Shown piece after piece: positions 37,332 through 48,188 of a DNA stretch of 64,000 nt. How positions within the stretch are numbered: the stretch's first letter is position 1; each line of letters begins with the position of its first letter. The position numbers were made by a program, and so were the translations under genes. The stretch comes from Melampsora larici-populina 98AG31 (lineage: Eukaryota; Basidiomycota; Pucciniomycetes; Pucciniales; Melampsoraceae), in the NCBI RefSeq assembly GCF_000204055.1, contig NW_006768766.1, forward strand, positions 2,403,231 to 2,467,230. The letters run 5' to 3'. The notes below the pieces were generated by a model that saw only the letters and a list, made by a program, of their open reading frames with translations, was not told the DNA's origin and did not search any database.

Positions 37332-39560
37332 CTTGATTATCACGTGCTAGTTCGGTGAAGTCTGATGAACGATAAAGTCTAGTCCAAATCAACGAAACCG
37401 CAGCGAGAGAGGTGTCTCTACCAATGGTGACCCAAACGAACACGAGTAGATTGGAGAGTAGATGATATTGAAGCTTACAGATTTTTCAAGAATAAGGTCC
37501 TCTTTCGTGTTGTTATTGATCACACTGATAGGTGCGATCTGTTAAAGGCTGATAGCAGCCAAATTGGGAGTGAGAAGACAAGTAGATTTTGCAGCGGATA
37601 AGGATAGAGTTGATTGTTGAAGAGTGTGGTTTGAGTAATGATTTCGGTGGAAAGAAACGAGTGCAAGAAACGTCGACGAAGTCTTTGACTTTCACTTGAC
37701 CTGTATACACGGGTAAGAAGGTGCTGAGGGAGATGACTAGGTTTATCATCGGGCTAGGAATCCTCAGCCAAATGAGACATATTTTGTGAACATGCGAGAT
37801 GCATTTCGTAAAGATTGGGCGTGCATTTCAGTTCATTTCACCTTTACATTTTGAGAACGACCAGATTCGTTATGTAAGTTAAATCCCGATTACGACCCCT
37901 CCTCAGGTTGATCCAGTTCCCTAGAGCACGAAACTTTTGGGGCAAGTATATATCGGTCTTTTCAAGGGGTGAAAGGTCATAGCATATTGATTTGGTTTCA
38001 AAGGAATCACTTCGCGATGTCCAGGCGACTCTCTAATTCGTATTGCTCTTCGAAGCCCTCCTAGAGATCTGCTTCGAGCTCTAACCGAACGGATTGAACT
38101 CAAGTGGCATCCTTCCGGCTTGATGAAATCGGTTTGAAAAATCAATCATGTTCTTTCCCTGTTGAACAATCCAGTCAACTAGAGATTTTGTGATCGGGTG
38201 GCCATCCTCATACAATACTCTATGTTTCATCTCGAGGTTATTTTTTATCGCGATCATCCATCTACATCAGCCGTCTGCAATTGAATTCCATCACAACATA
38301 GATCAAGTGCCTATGCCTGATGCCTGACGCTTGTATTGTGGGTGACTCGGGAAGAGCCAAGATAGCCTCAGACGTGAAGCACGAAATCCGACTGGTGTGT
38401 TTTTATCAAGGTCTGCGAGTCTGATTGGATTCAATATGAATCATAGAGCTGATAGTTGTCCTGGGCATACAGAGCTTCCCCTCGTCAGGCTTACAAGCGA
38501 TCAGATCGGGACGATCGGCCCATCACAAACGACATCCTTGAAAGCTTTCCGCGAGCCCTCTTTATGTGAGCAATCTTTACCCACTTGAATTGTGGAGTGC
38601 GCATCCAGATCATACTACCGCCACTACTTTTCACGTCGAAAGATCGTCTAACAATGTACTGTCGTGGTTTAGACCATTGAATGTTGTTTCGAAGGCTCTG
38701 GCAAGCTGAGCAACTGGCAGACGCGAGGATCGAGCGGTGCAAATATGACCTCGAAGAGTCTTGCAAGCTTTCAAACGACGACTCCGAGAAGGACACTTTG
38801 TAACCGAATTTTTCAGTACATGAACACCAGCAACTGATTTTGTATGACTTCGACCGGGTACAGATGTTCATGACTCGTGAACTACGGAGTACAGGCCCAT
38901 TGCGTTTTCAAGAAGATTCCGGGATAATGTACTTGATTAAATGATTTTTGTACACATCGAGTCCATTTTGACTTGCATCGCCAGCAGTTGCAAAGGGAAA
39001 AATGAGAGGAGCCAAAGGATCGATTCTGAATTCATATCCAGGCAAGAGAGTACCTCCATCCTTCGGGTCCGGGATCATCAAGTCAACGTGTACCGGTTTA
39101 AAACCATCCTCTTTTCTTGTGGAAGAGGGTATGTAGGCGATTTGTTTGTCCAGATCCATCCGAGACTGACCAGCAGGCTGTAAACACACGATCGACGCGC
39201 TCCTTGGCCATCTGATGAGTGAAAACGATGTAGGTAGCTTTGATGCCAGTACATTGAAAGGGTTAAATCGATGACAAGGGAGGACTTTCCAGCTTATTAC
39301 GCACTTCAGGTCAGCATCCAAAAACGTGGCTGAAATCTGTCAGATACATTCCCTCATGTTTCACAAGCCAGTTCGGTACATAGGCACTTAATTTAGAGCT
39401 CAAGCTTGTGGAAAAACAAGATTGCACTCAAATAATCCCAGCATCTCACTAAGACTGCAAATCAGATTCCAAGACAAGTATAGCTGGCGCAGTCTCTGAC
39501 TGTTCGCTTATCATGATTGTCATGCTAATTTGATGACCAACTCCAAATAATTTGACTCCC
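37332..39560. other. 2.2 kb without a confident gene
   Basis: Several open frames occur on the minus strand, the best being 39321-38908 (138 codons, containing DGFKPVHVDLMIPDPKDGG) and 38871-38491. Their composition is protein-like, but I find no family and no splice chain linking them. A small frame at 37749-37513 begins with a hydrophobic run (MINLVISLSTFL) that could be a signal peptide. All remain unsupported. Confidence 0.4.
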
Positions 39561-39592
39561 AGGATCCAACTGATATTTATGATTGGTCCTTG

Positions 39593-40145
39593 ATAGCGCT
39601 TACACGCTGTGCACACCTTTCGAAACCCAAGTACTGATCACAAGTATGGTGTCTGGAGAAGTGTTGATGACACGCTGGAATTTCTCAAGATTCAGAAAGC
39701 AGAGCATGGAAAGTTGTACAAGGAGGCGTAAGTTTTTATTTTATTTGTTTATATCGTCTCTTAGGGTTTCAATATTCTGACAACTTTTCCTTCCAGGTTC
39801 TACAACTCGATCATGGAGCTTAATGATCAATATTTTGAACACTCTTTGGCTTACAAGGAAATCGATGAAGAAGAAGACATGGCTCCCTCTACGGAAGACG
39901 AAATTATGTATGAATTCAACCGCTTGAAAAAGAAAAAAGATGACAAAAAGAAGAAAAAAAATCAAATTCAAGAACATCAAGAAGAAGAAGAAGAAGAAGA
40001 AGAAGAAGAAGAAGAAGAAGAAGAAGAAGGAGGAGGAGGAGGAGAAAATGGAGAAGAAGATGAAGAAAATGGATTTGTAAATGGGCTTCATGATCCTTCT
40101 GTAGATGAAGACACTGGCTCACCTGAAGTTTCACCTGAAGTTTAA
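39593..40145 (+). CDS. Fragment of an acidic protein with a Glu repeat
   Basis: Two plus-strand exons join in frame across a GT-AG intron at about 39729-39796. Before it reads YGVWRSVDDTLEFLKIQKAE; after it the frame continues as KEAFYNSIMELNDQYFEHSL, then a lysine run (RLKKKKDDKKKKK) and about 17 Glu residues coded by a GAA microsatellite (39980-40027), ending at the TAA at 40145. I found no start codon in this frame. The 5' part must therefore be another exon or be missing. No family is recognised; it may be a gene remnant. Confidence 0.4.
39978..40027. repeat. GAA microsatellite
   Basis: An uninterrupted run of about 16 GAA triplets, followed by GGA triplets. It codes for Glu then Gly in the acidic protein frame and gives a misleading Phe/Leu-rich frame on the other strand. 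Confidence 0.9.
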
Positions 40146-40365
40146 GATGATTTTCTTTTTTTCTTCTTTTTTCTCGTTTTTTTTTTTTCTTAATTTTTTT
40201 GTTAGGCTTTGTTATGAGTGTAATTACTATTTCCTTTCTAATTTGTATTGTTTCCAGTCTCCCTGCAATATACTATATGTAGCAAGAATGATATGGATGT
40301 GAGATGCCTGAGCCACAACAATAGATTCGTGTCTAATGAAACAAGACTGGAATAAGGTGAACCTG

Positions 40366-40521
40366 ACCAGGTGTCCCATCACCTGGTTATAATGTTATGG
40401 GACACCTGGTCATTAGGTGATGGGACACCTGGTCATAGTGCAAGTCATCTCACCCAACCTGTTCATTGGGTGAGATGACTTGCACTATGACCAGGTGAGC
40501 CTTCTCACCTAATGACCAGGT
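40366..40521. repeat. Concentric palindrome built from CACCTGGTCAT units
   Basis: The centre is a perfect 31-base inverted repeat (40427-40457 with 40466-40496) around an 8-base loop. An outer 17-base pair (40404-40420 with 40505-40521) extends the stem after small internal bulges. A separate 14-base hairpin (40366-40379 with 40397-40410) overlaps the outer left arm, so the two folds compete. There is no coding capacity. Confidence 0.85.
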
Positions 40522-42966
40522 GAGCCATCACCTTGTGATCACATGGCCATGTCAGGTGATGTTCACACTGGCTTTCATGTGGCGCCGGTAAATGTGGCAT
40601 AGTGTGAAGAGCGTATGATTTATTGGCAGAGGCCAATTTCACCTGATCTTCACATGCCGGCCGCCCCGTGGTGTAGGTCCTCAGCATCAAGTAGTGAATG
40701 GGCTGTGACCAAGTATCTGAGTTCTTCAACCGATATCAGTAAAATGAGCAAAAGTATGTGTGCATGCACCCACTTCAAGCTGTTATTACTAGCCACTCAG
40801 GGATCTGGTCCTCCTTATTTCCAGGAATGCAAGTTTTGAAATTGAGGTGTTTTTGCCAACTATGCTGGAAATGCAATCACCACTAGAACTGTTCATGATC
40901 AATATCACTGTTATTTTCCATATTTTCCATGGTGCTGTGGACTTTGACTAGCTTTCAACAACTCATAGGTTGATACTGTGTGTCTTTCTCAACTAGCAGA
41001 ACTTAATTATTGAAAGCTTGAAATGATTCTTGGCTACATACAAAGGCCTACTAAGATTTTATTTGAACTGAACTTCACCTGCCGGAAAGCCCCTCACAAC
41101 ACAGGAAATCAGGACAACAGTGGTACTAAACCACATTCTCATCACCTTGTTTTACCTTGTCTATAGATGATAACAACACTCAGCTTTTGTCAGCGGTATA
41201 TATACATTTCTCATCACCTTGTTATACCTTGTCTGCAAATGATACCAATACTCAGTTCTAGTAAGTGGTACATATATGCATTAATTTTATTCATCATGTC
41301 TTCACTTGTCACACACTATATTGACTCTCTCCTCCTCTCTCCTACTCTCTCCATCTCTCAAATTCAATTTAATCAAATCATAGCTCAAAAGACCTATGTA
41401 TTTGTACAATCCTCTCCGAGTGTTTGGATTCACTCATGTGCTGCAAAGGTACCGCGGCAATGTAGAAGATAGAGCTAGGAATTGGAGAATTTTCTTAGTT
41501 CATATCAATTTCAATCCATTTGACAGGATCAAGCCAGATATATTGAGCAAAACCAGAAACAAAGAGATAGAAACAAGAAACAAGAACATCATAACCCTCA
41601 ATCAAAGCAATTTAGTTCAGCTGAAATCCATGAGGAGGTTGTGGTACCGGGGTTTGGTACCATTCAAACTGACTGGTTGTAGATCCTTGGCATGGAGATG
41701 TGTACACTACTTACTTATCAGTAGAAACACTTGATTTTAAAAATTCATTACAAAACCTTCTTCATATCATTGGAACTTTGTGTAAAAGTGTCTCTGGGAA
41801 AAAAATGCCCCATCCTAACTCTAGTTACAACTTGTATCAAGCCTGCAATATGGAGGGTGGCTTCACTTTGGAGAGTGTCCCTATCTTTTGAAACATTGCT
41901 GGATGTGAGTGTGATTTTCAACAATGTTTTTTGAAGGAAGTGTATCAGCAGGTTTCAACTCAAAGGTTCCAAGCAGGAATGTAAAGAACCTTGAGGCCAC
42001 TTTTTAAGTAGGTTGGAGAAATGGACCAAGCATTGTATTGTGGCCTTGTTGAATTTCAGAATCACATACGGTATCTAGGGAGGTCTAGGGCTACAGCCTG
42101 AACCTGAGGTGACATGGCCAGCCCCAGGGCATTGCACGGCACTGGAAAGACATGCTTGCATTCTCAAGCAGACCAGGTCAACAACACACCACACTTTGAC
42201 TAGATGGCTGATCTTCTAAGGTATACTAGCCCCTTCACTTGTACTGTTCAGCTAGTGTTGTATACAATTTAGCCAAAATCCCTTGAAAAAAGGGCCAGCT
42301 TTGAAGCTGTATTGAATGAATAAGACCAAGATTGTCAGGGCTGGCACCCTCAGAGCCTGAGCCCAGGATAGGGCTTCTAGGGCTCCCCAGGACAAGCTCA
42401 GCTGACCCGGGGCGTGTACTACTTTCTTCCCAGATATCCTTGGGCAAGCTTGGCCAGGCAGGGTCAATACATGCCATACACCACCCTAAAAGGCCATGTG
42501 AACACCCTCAAAGAGGGGCATACAGCAGGCTTGCAATTTATTTGGTGGAGGACTTCCAAGAATTAAGTACCCTTAAGTAACTTTTTCAACTTCCCCTCTA
42601 CCCCTCTCCAAAAAGTCCCAGAATTATTCTATCTTGTTCTTCAAACCTTTCTACATATGTTGGTACCACAAACTCTTTAGGTTTCCCATCTGTCCCAATT
42701 TTCCAAGAAAACATTATCCACATCTGATTCAACAACCATACAGCCATTCTTAGGCCATTGAAATAAGACATAGGACCATTTCTGGTCACACCGGGGAGTT
42801 GGAAAAAAGTACGTACGGGAACTTAATCTTGGAAGCCCTATAGGCTATGCCAAAAATCACAAATCTGACATATGCCTTTCTTTGAGAACACGGGCGTGGG
42901 CATGTGGAGAGGGGCTTAGTTAAGCTTAACAAAGTATCCTGAAACTTCTCAACTGAAAGTTTGGCA
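40522..42966. other. Repeat-rich intergenic, no confident gene
   Basis: Short open frames only. It contains a 72-base tandem duplication (41137-41280). The frames at 42235-42580 are Gly/Pro/Ser-rich on both strands and look non-coding. Confidence 0.45.
41137..41280. repeat. 72-bp tandem duplication
   Basis: Two adjacent units begin TCTCATCACCTTGTT (41137 and 41209) and match along their length (ACCTTGTCT, GATGATA, ACTCAG, ATATGCAT-like end) with about 15-20 percent differences. Confidence 0.7.
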
Positions 42967-43510
42967 CAACTCAAGGAAAAGGCTTTGTGATAGGGTACAA
43001 AAGCTTAAACACACACAAAAACCTTGACCATTCAATTTGAGCAGGTACAAATAACTCTGTAAGCCTTTTGGTACACAAAGAAATGTTGTTTTGTGTTTTG
43101 CCTGGTCTACATGTGACTGAACCAAGGGGATCATAGTTATTCTTAGGAAATTATTCTGGAAATCTTCAGATACAATCATTCCATCATATGTTGGACATTG
43201 AGAAAAATGAAAAAAATCACCATTCAGTTTTTAACTGGATTTACAACAGCAAGGGGTGTATTTGTTGGTTTTCAGTGGTAAATTTCAAAGTTTAATGTGA
43301 GTAAAAACCTTCATTATTTTTTCTCAATGTCCAACACATAATGGAGTGGTTGTACAAGTTTGAAACAACTTATGGAAAAAGGCTTTGAGATAAGGTACAA
43401 AAGCTTAAACACAATCAAAAACCCTGACCATTGAGGCTGAGTAGTCAAAAATAACTCTGTGAGCTGTTACACAAAAAACACCATTGTTTCATGTTTTGAG
43501 AATTGTATGT
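42967..43510. repeat. Diverged direct duplication flanking a MITE
   Basis: A segment from 42967 (CAACTCAAGGAAAAGGCTTTG, GGTACAAAAGCTTAAACAC, CTTGACCATT, AATAACTCTGT) recurs from 43366 with the same order of blocks, offset by about 399 bases. Between the copies lies the small inverted-repeat element at 43177-43348. Confidence 0.65.
43177..43348. repeat. Small MITE
   Basis: The left end CATTCCATCATATGTTGGAC followed by ATTGAGAAAAAT pairs with the reverse complement of the right end (CACTCCATTATGTGTTGGAC, ATTGAGAAAAAAT). Arms are about 35 bases; the element is about 172 bases and non-coding. It sits roughly 255 bases upstream of the secreted-protein start. Confidence 0.7.
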
Positions 43511-43602
43511 GTACCAAGCTTTGCAATATAAAAACACATGGGGTCAGAGATTTCTGGTATTCCCCGTTTGTCTAAAGCTCCTGGTCATCATTCACAAGCA
43601 CC

Positions 43603-44624
43603 ATGAAAGCTCATCAGCCTGTGTTCTTGCTCTTCTGTACACTTTTTATCCTTGTAGTCCTTGCTATCACTGTCCCTGGTAAACTCACACCTGAGGATGC
43701 TGAGAATCTTGAATGGATAGATCTGATGCAGTCTGCCCCTCAACAACCAATTCATGCGCAATATGAATTCAAAGACCTAGAACAACCTTCACATCAATAT
43801 GGTTCACCTCAGACAGGCTTACTTCAAGCTCACCTTGAATCCATTGAGAACTATCTTATGCAAGACAACAATTGGGATACATCTCCACTAAATTTGGAAA
43901 CTGATGCTGAGGATGGCAAGGCAATTCACAATTCAAATCAAAAGATCTGGCAAGATGCGAAAGGAGAATCCTCACAAAACTTACAAAATATCATCACAGC
44001 ATCAGAACCCACTAAAACTCTTGGAATTACAATCAGAGGATTTTACCTGTACTGAAGGATAAATATGTGAATTTCCTTATAAATATTGGAATGTGGGAAA
44101 TTCAAATACCCAACAGCCTTCTGGAAAGAATCACAGACTTCTTTGATCAATCCCAAAAAAATATCATTCAAGCACTTCTAAACCCACCCCAAGACTTGAC
44201 TAGCGCAGAAGACTTTTCTACAGGTTTACACTTGGGATCATTGAGAGGTCAACTTGTTAATTCAATAAGAATAATGCAAAGAGAGATTCTACCATCATTC
44301 CTTGCAAACTTATGGCTCACATATCAGGACCAAGTAGACACTGTATGGATCTCTATTTGTAGAAGTGGTTGGGAATTTCTAGAGGATATCATTAAGTTGT
44401 GGAGATACCACACAATGAATGATCCAACAGCTGTACTTAAGCAGTCTAACAAAAAGAAATTCAAGGCAAGTATTTGGTCTGATGATCTCCATCTGGAGGA
44501 TTACATAAATTTCATTTTAGACAATGGTAAATTAACAAAGGAATGGGTGCAGCGTCTTGTGAACCAGTGGTTCAAGAGATCAGGTGCACAAATTGGATAC
44601 CCCATTGATCCACCAACTCACTGA
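43603..44624 (+). pseudogene. Secreted protein of unknown family, reading frame broken
   Basis: The first frame (43603-44055, 150 residues) opens with a strong signal peptide, a 24-residue stretch built around VFLLFCTLFILVVLAITVPG, followed by a Gln/Asp/Glu-rich mature part without cysteines. Twelve bases after its stop, a second frame runs to 44624 (about 185 residues) with helical, Trp-rich sequence (MWEIQIPNSLLERI, WFKRSGAQIGYPID). The two frames abut and differ in phase. I found no good intron between them, so a small indel or two near 44000-44055 probably split one gene of about 340 residues. Signal peptide plus no known domain is the profile of rust secretome genes, including candidate effectors, but that role is speculation. 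A 45158-45418 frame could be a further exon. Confidence 0.5.
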
Positions 44625-45482
44625 ATAATACAAGTTGGCAAATCATGAGAGTTGATGTGATAGGTTTATCAAAATTTGGTAAAGTCCATCACATGTGACT
44701 GTGGTTTTGCAATGTGTAATGGGCAAAGGTGGAAGTGATGATTTGGTGTTGTGCACTTTGAGATCAGGGAGGGGTGTTGGTTGTGTCCTTTCTTCTCTTT
44801 TTTTAGCTAGCAAAGTGCTTTTTGAAATTGTTGTTCAAAGCTTCCGCATGTGGTCTAGTCTGACTCTCAATCTGCCTTGCATCTTTTCTTCACTTGTTTT
44901 TGGTCATGTTTGTTTTTGTCTCTCAATCTTCAAGTTACCAATCCGGGGTCTCATTTAGTGCGATTATCAATATTCATTCAACAAAAACACCCACAGGTAT
45001 TGCTGTAGATGCAAACCACAATCTTTGAATTACCACGCCAAGAAGGATAAGTTGATCTTAACAAAGTCCTTCATCTGTTCCTCAGGCTGGCGGGAAGGAG
45101 TTTACTACATCAGGGTAGATTGGTAGATTTCTTGCTTTAGCACATAAAAAGAGACCTTTGAAGAATGACTCACTCTCACACCCAAATAAAATTTTCAAAG
45201 TACATGATGATCTAAAAGAGGTTCTTGCTCACACTTTAGAAAAAATAACTTTGGATTTAAGCATCTCATATTACAAACTTCAGCTCAAGACAAACCCCTG
45301 GAAGGGAAAAAGGTTAACTGATTATTTTGGCAATCAGTACACACTGGAAGAGACTTATCAAAAAAAGCTAATGTCTCAACATCTTCAAATCATTTCAATT
45401 GCACTTCCATTAAAATAACACATCTTTCATCTTTCAATATGCATTTTTTTGAATCTATTCTTTTCATAAAACAAAACTCAAA
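44625..45482. other. Flank of the secreted-protein locus
   Basis: An 86-codon frame at 45158-45418 (MKNDSLSHPNKIFKVHDD) is extended upstream in frame to an AG at about 45119 and has protein-like composition. It may be a last exon of the preceding locus or a remnant. No domain is recognised. Otherwise AT-rich and empty. Confidence 0.35.
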
Positions 45483-47885
45483 TCAAAGTATTACATTTTC
45501 AGCAGACCAAAGTTTAAATGTTCTAGTCCATTCTCCAGATGCCATGAATTTTCCATCTAGATTTCAAGTTCCAAAAAGAAAAAATCGTTAATTTCTCAAT
45601 GGAAACAAATATTGAAAACTTCAACCCAAAGAGTAGAAAATGCTTACCTCTAGCAATATCTACACTCATGACTTTTCCACCAGCTTCACTAGACAAAGCT
45701 TTAACTAATTGCCAATCATCAGCAGACCAAAGTTTAACATATCCATCATAACCACAACTGGCCAAATACATTCCACTGAGTGGAACTTCAACTTCTTCTT
45801 CAACTTTACCACCCTCACCTTTTCCTTCTAAAACCCTTCTATCTAATTCTTCTTTTTCTTCTTCTTCTTGTTTTAAAGTTTTACCAGTCAAATAATTGGC
45901 TGCAGATTTTTTAGCATCTTTTTCTTTAGAATCCAAATCTAATGTAAATGGAAATTTGAAATTCGAATTAGGTGTTACTTTAAAAAATCTTACATCTGAA
46001 ACTGATGAAAGATGTGCTGGTATCGTATAAATTGCTTTTAATGATCTTATATCCCAAATTCTTATATTATCATCATTTGATCCTGTTGCAATTTGATGAC
46101 TATTCATTCCAAAAGATTATTAACACATCAGTTCAGAATTCATCATTTTTTATTTGTGTGGGTTAATAAAATCTTACCCGTTAGGAGAAAAATCAATTGC
46201 AAGAATATCTTTTACATGTCCATCTAATACCATCACAGTTTTTCCACTCCTTAAATCCCAAACTCTACCGATAGCATCTAAACCACCTGAACAAAGTAAA
46301 GCTCCATCTGATTGGAATTCTAAACTATAAACTTCTCTTGAATGTCCCTCTTGTGTTAACAATTCGGTACCTGTTTCTGCATCCCATAAACGCCAAGTAG
46401 TATCAAAAGAAGCAGAAGCAACATGACGTCCAGCTGGATGAAAGGCTACTCTACAAACTCGTCCTCCATGTCCTTCTAATGTCCTTAATGGCTTTTCTCT
46501 AGAAAAAGTTTAGGTACACCTACATTAGAATCATGATCACTTTTAAATTTTATACAAGTTTATTGGATCTGATTGGATTTCAATAGAGTGAAACGTACGA
46601 AGTAAGTGACCATAATTGAACTTTTGAATCTGCACCACCTGTGACCATATTTAGACTTGAAGTTGATTGCCCAATAGTAGCTTCCGGATGCCAAGCCAAT
46701 CCACCGATTCGATCAGAATGACCTGAGTCATGCCAAATCGCCGAGATCATATTCGGAAGATTAAGATGCACAAGGCGCGTAATAGATGTAAAGAGAAAGC
46801 AAAAGGATGATTGAAATAGCGCAGACGACGTCAGTCCGAGTATCGACGTTGATCATCCTTGGGTGATAGTTTAGTCAGTCTCTGTTGACGGCGACAGTGA
46901 TCAGAGAGAGAGAGAGAGTTGACGATAAAAAGAGGTTAAGCCATGGATCTTTTCAAGAGTCCTTTTGAATAGAAAAGAATAAAAAAAACAAGATTGATAT
47001 TGAAAGATCTACAACAAAGGTGATCTCTTCGTAAAGGAGCGATATATATGGGAATCGTGACTGGTAGGAATAGAGTTGAACCGATTGAAACCAAAAGTAA
47101 ATCTTTGGAGGATCCATAGAAAGATATGACTAACCTTTAAAGACACTCTTACTATCCTTTTCATCTGCATAGGGTGTACAACTTGGTATATTCCAAACTT
47201 TTGCTGTACCAGTCCAAGATCCAGTAGCTAATAATTTTGAATTTGGAGAAAATCTGACCATCGAGATTGGACGTTCGTCACCCACTTGAGAACCGAGATT
47301 AGTATAAGTCTAATAAATATAGAATTTCCAAAAAGTTAGCCTCAAAGCTCAAACTGAGTCATCTTAGTTCAATCACCATACCTTTAATTCTGCATAAACG
47401 GCTTTTCTGGTTGACATGATTCTATTTAAAGGTAAATTAGCTTCTAATTTTTGTCTAATAATCCGTTTACGAGCATTAGCTAAACTAAAATCAGCAATAA
47501 ACCTTCTAGACATTAAAAGTTCATCAGTTCCTTCGGTATAAAATTCTTCATCTTCATCTTCATCTTCCTCTTCATCTTTATTTTCATCTTCTTCCATTCC
47601 ATCTTTTTCTAATTCCCATCCTTTTGCTTCTGCAATCTGACTTAAAACATATCTTAGTCGATCTCTTCTATCTTCAGGTCTTTCTCCAAATAATGTCATA
47701 GGTTCTCCGAGTTCTCGTAGTCTCACTCGGATTGCTACTTCATTGGTTGGGACGGCTAATTGACGTGATCGGGTGGCGCGATCGAGTGAGCTAAGTAGGT
47801 TCGCATGGTCTGCTTGTAGACGTGAATTGGATGGATCATTTGGATCGAGTTGTTTAGTGACGAGATCATCAAAGTCGATATCCAT
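45483..47885 (-). CDS. PRP4: U4/U6 snRNP protein Prp4 (WD40)
   Basis: Six exons (47885-47382, 47309-47135, 46722-46599, 46498-46178, 46099-45648, 45556-45483) give 549 residues. Prp4 holds the U4/U6 snRNA duplex with Prp3 in the U4/U6.U5 tri-snRNP of the spliceosome. The Prp4/SFM motif is clear at about residues 50-80 (LRELGEPMTLFGERPEDRRDRL), followed by an acidic run. Seven WD40 repeats follow, ending in KVWN, KVQLWS, RLWD, RVWDLRSGK, RIWDIRS, KLWSADDW and FKLWSAE. The fifth-to-sixth repeat loop is enlarged by a charged insert (KQEEEEKEELDRRV). The intron 47134-46723 is long (412 bases) compared with the other 55-100 base introns; splicing across it joins FK to GHSDRIGGLAW, as in homologues. 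Confidence 0.92.
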
Positions 47886-48188
47886 TTTGATTGATTGTTC
47901 TGCTGAGTATTGTCGTGGTTGATGTTGGTTGTTCTTGTTGCGGATATTTTTGGCGTTGGTGGTCTACCTGACTTCCAAGTTCCCAGTACCGTGACGGTGT
48001 AGTAGCTGTAGTAGCGTGTACATACAGTTAAATTTGAATTTTCAAAACAAAACCATTCGGCAAATACAAACCGAACACAACAACACTCAATCATCAAGAA
48101 AATGTAAAAAGGCCTTTCCTTATCTTCACGAACCATCCAAACCACCCAAGCAATCACTTCAGAAAATCGAATCAGAAAAAACAAAAAC
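47886..48188. promoter_or_regulatory. Divergent promoter of PRP4 and KIN28
   Basis: The 303 bases between two start codons facing away from each other must contain both promoters. A GTAGTAGCTGTAGTAGCGT repeat lies near 47997-48016. The part next to KIN28 is A-rich. No TATA box is clear. Co-regulation of a splicing factor and a transcription kinase is plausible but unproven. Confidence 0.6.

Noticed and set aside
38491..39321. Two-exon minus-strand gene from frames 39321-38908 and 38871-38491
   Set aside because: No consistent splice junction or family; kept only as an unsupported region.
39741..40091. Phe-rich 116-codon minus frame
   Set aside because: It is the complement of the Lys/Glu-coding GAA tract of the plus-strand exon.
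46723..46771. Start of a Prp4 exon at an internal Met before AIWHDSGHSD
   Set aside because: Splicing into the AG before GTCATTCTG restores the conserved GHSDRIGG without a gap; the upstream part has no usable AG acceptor.
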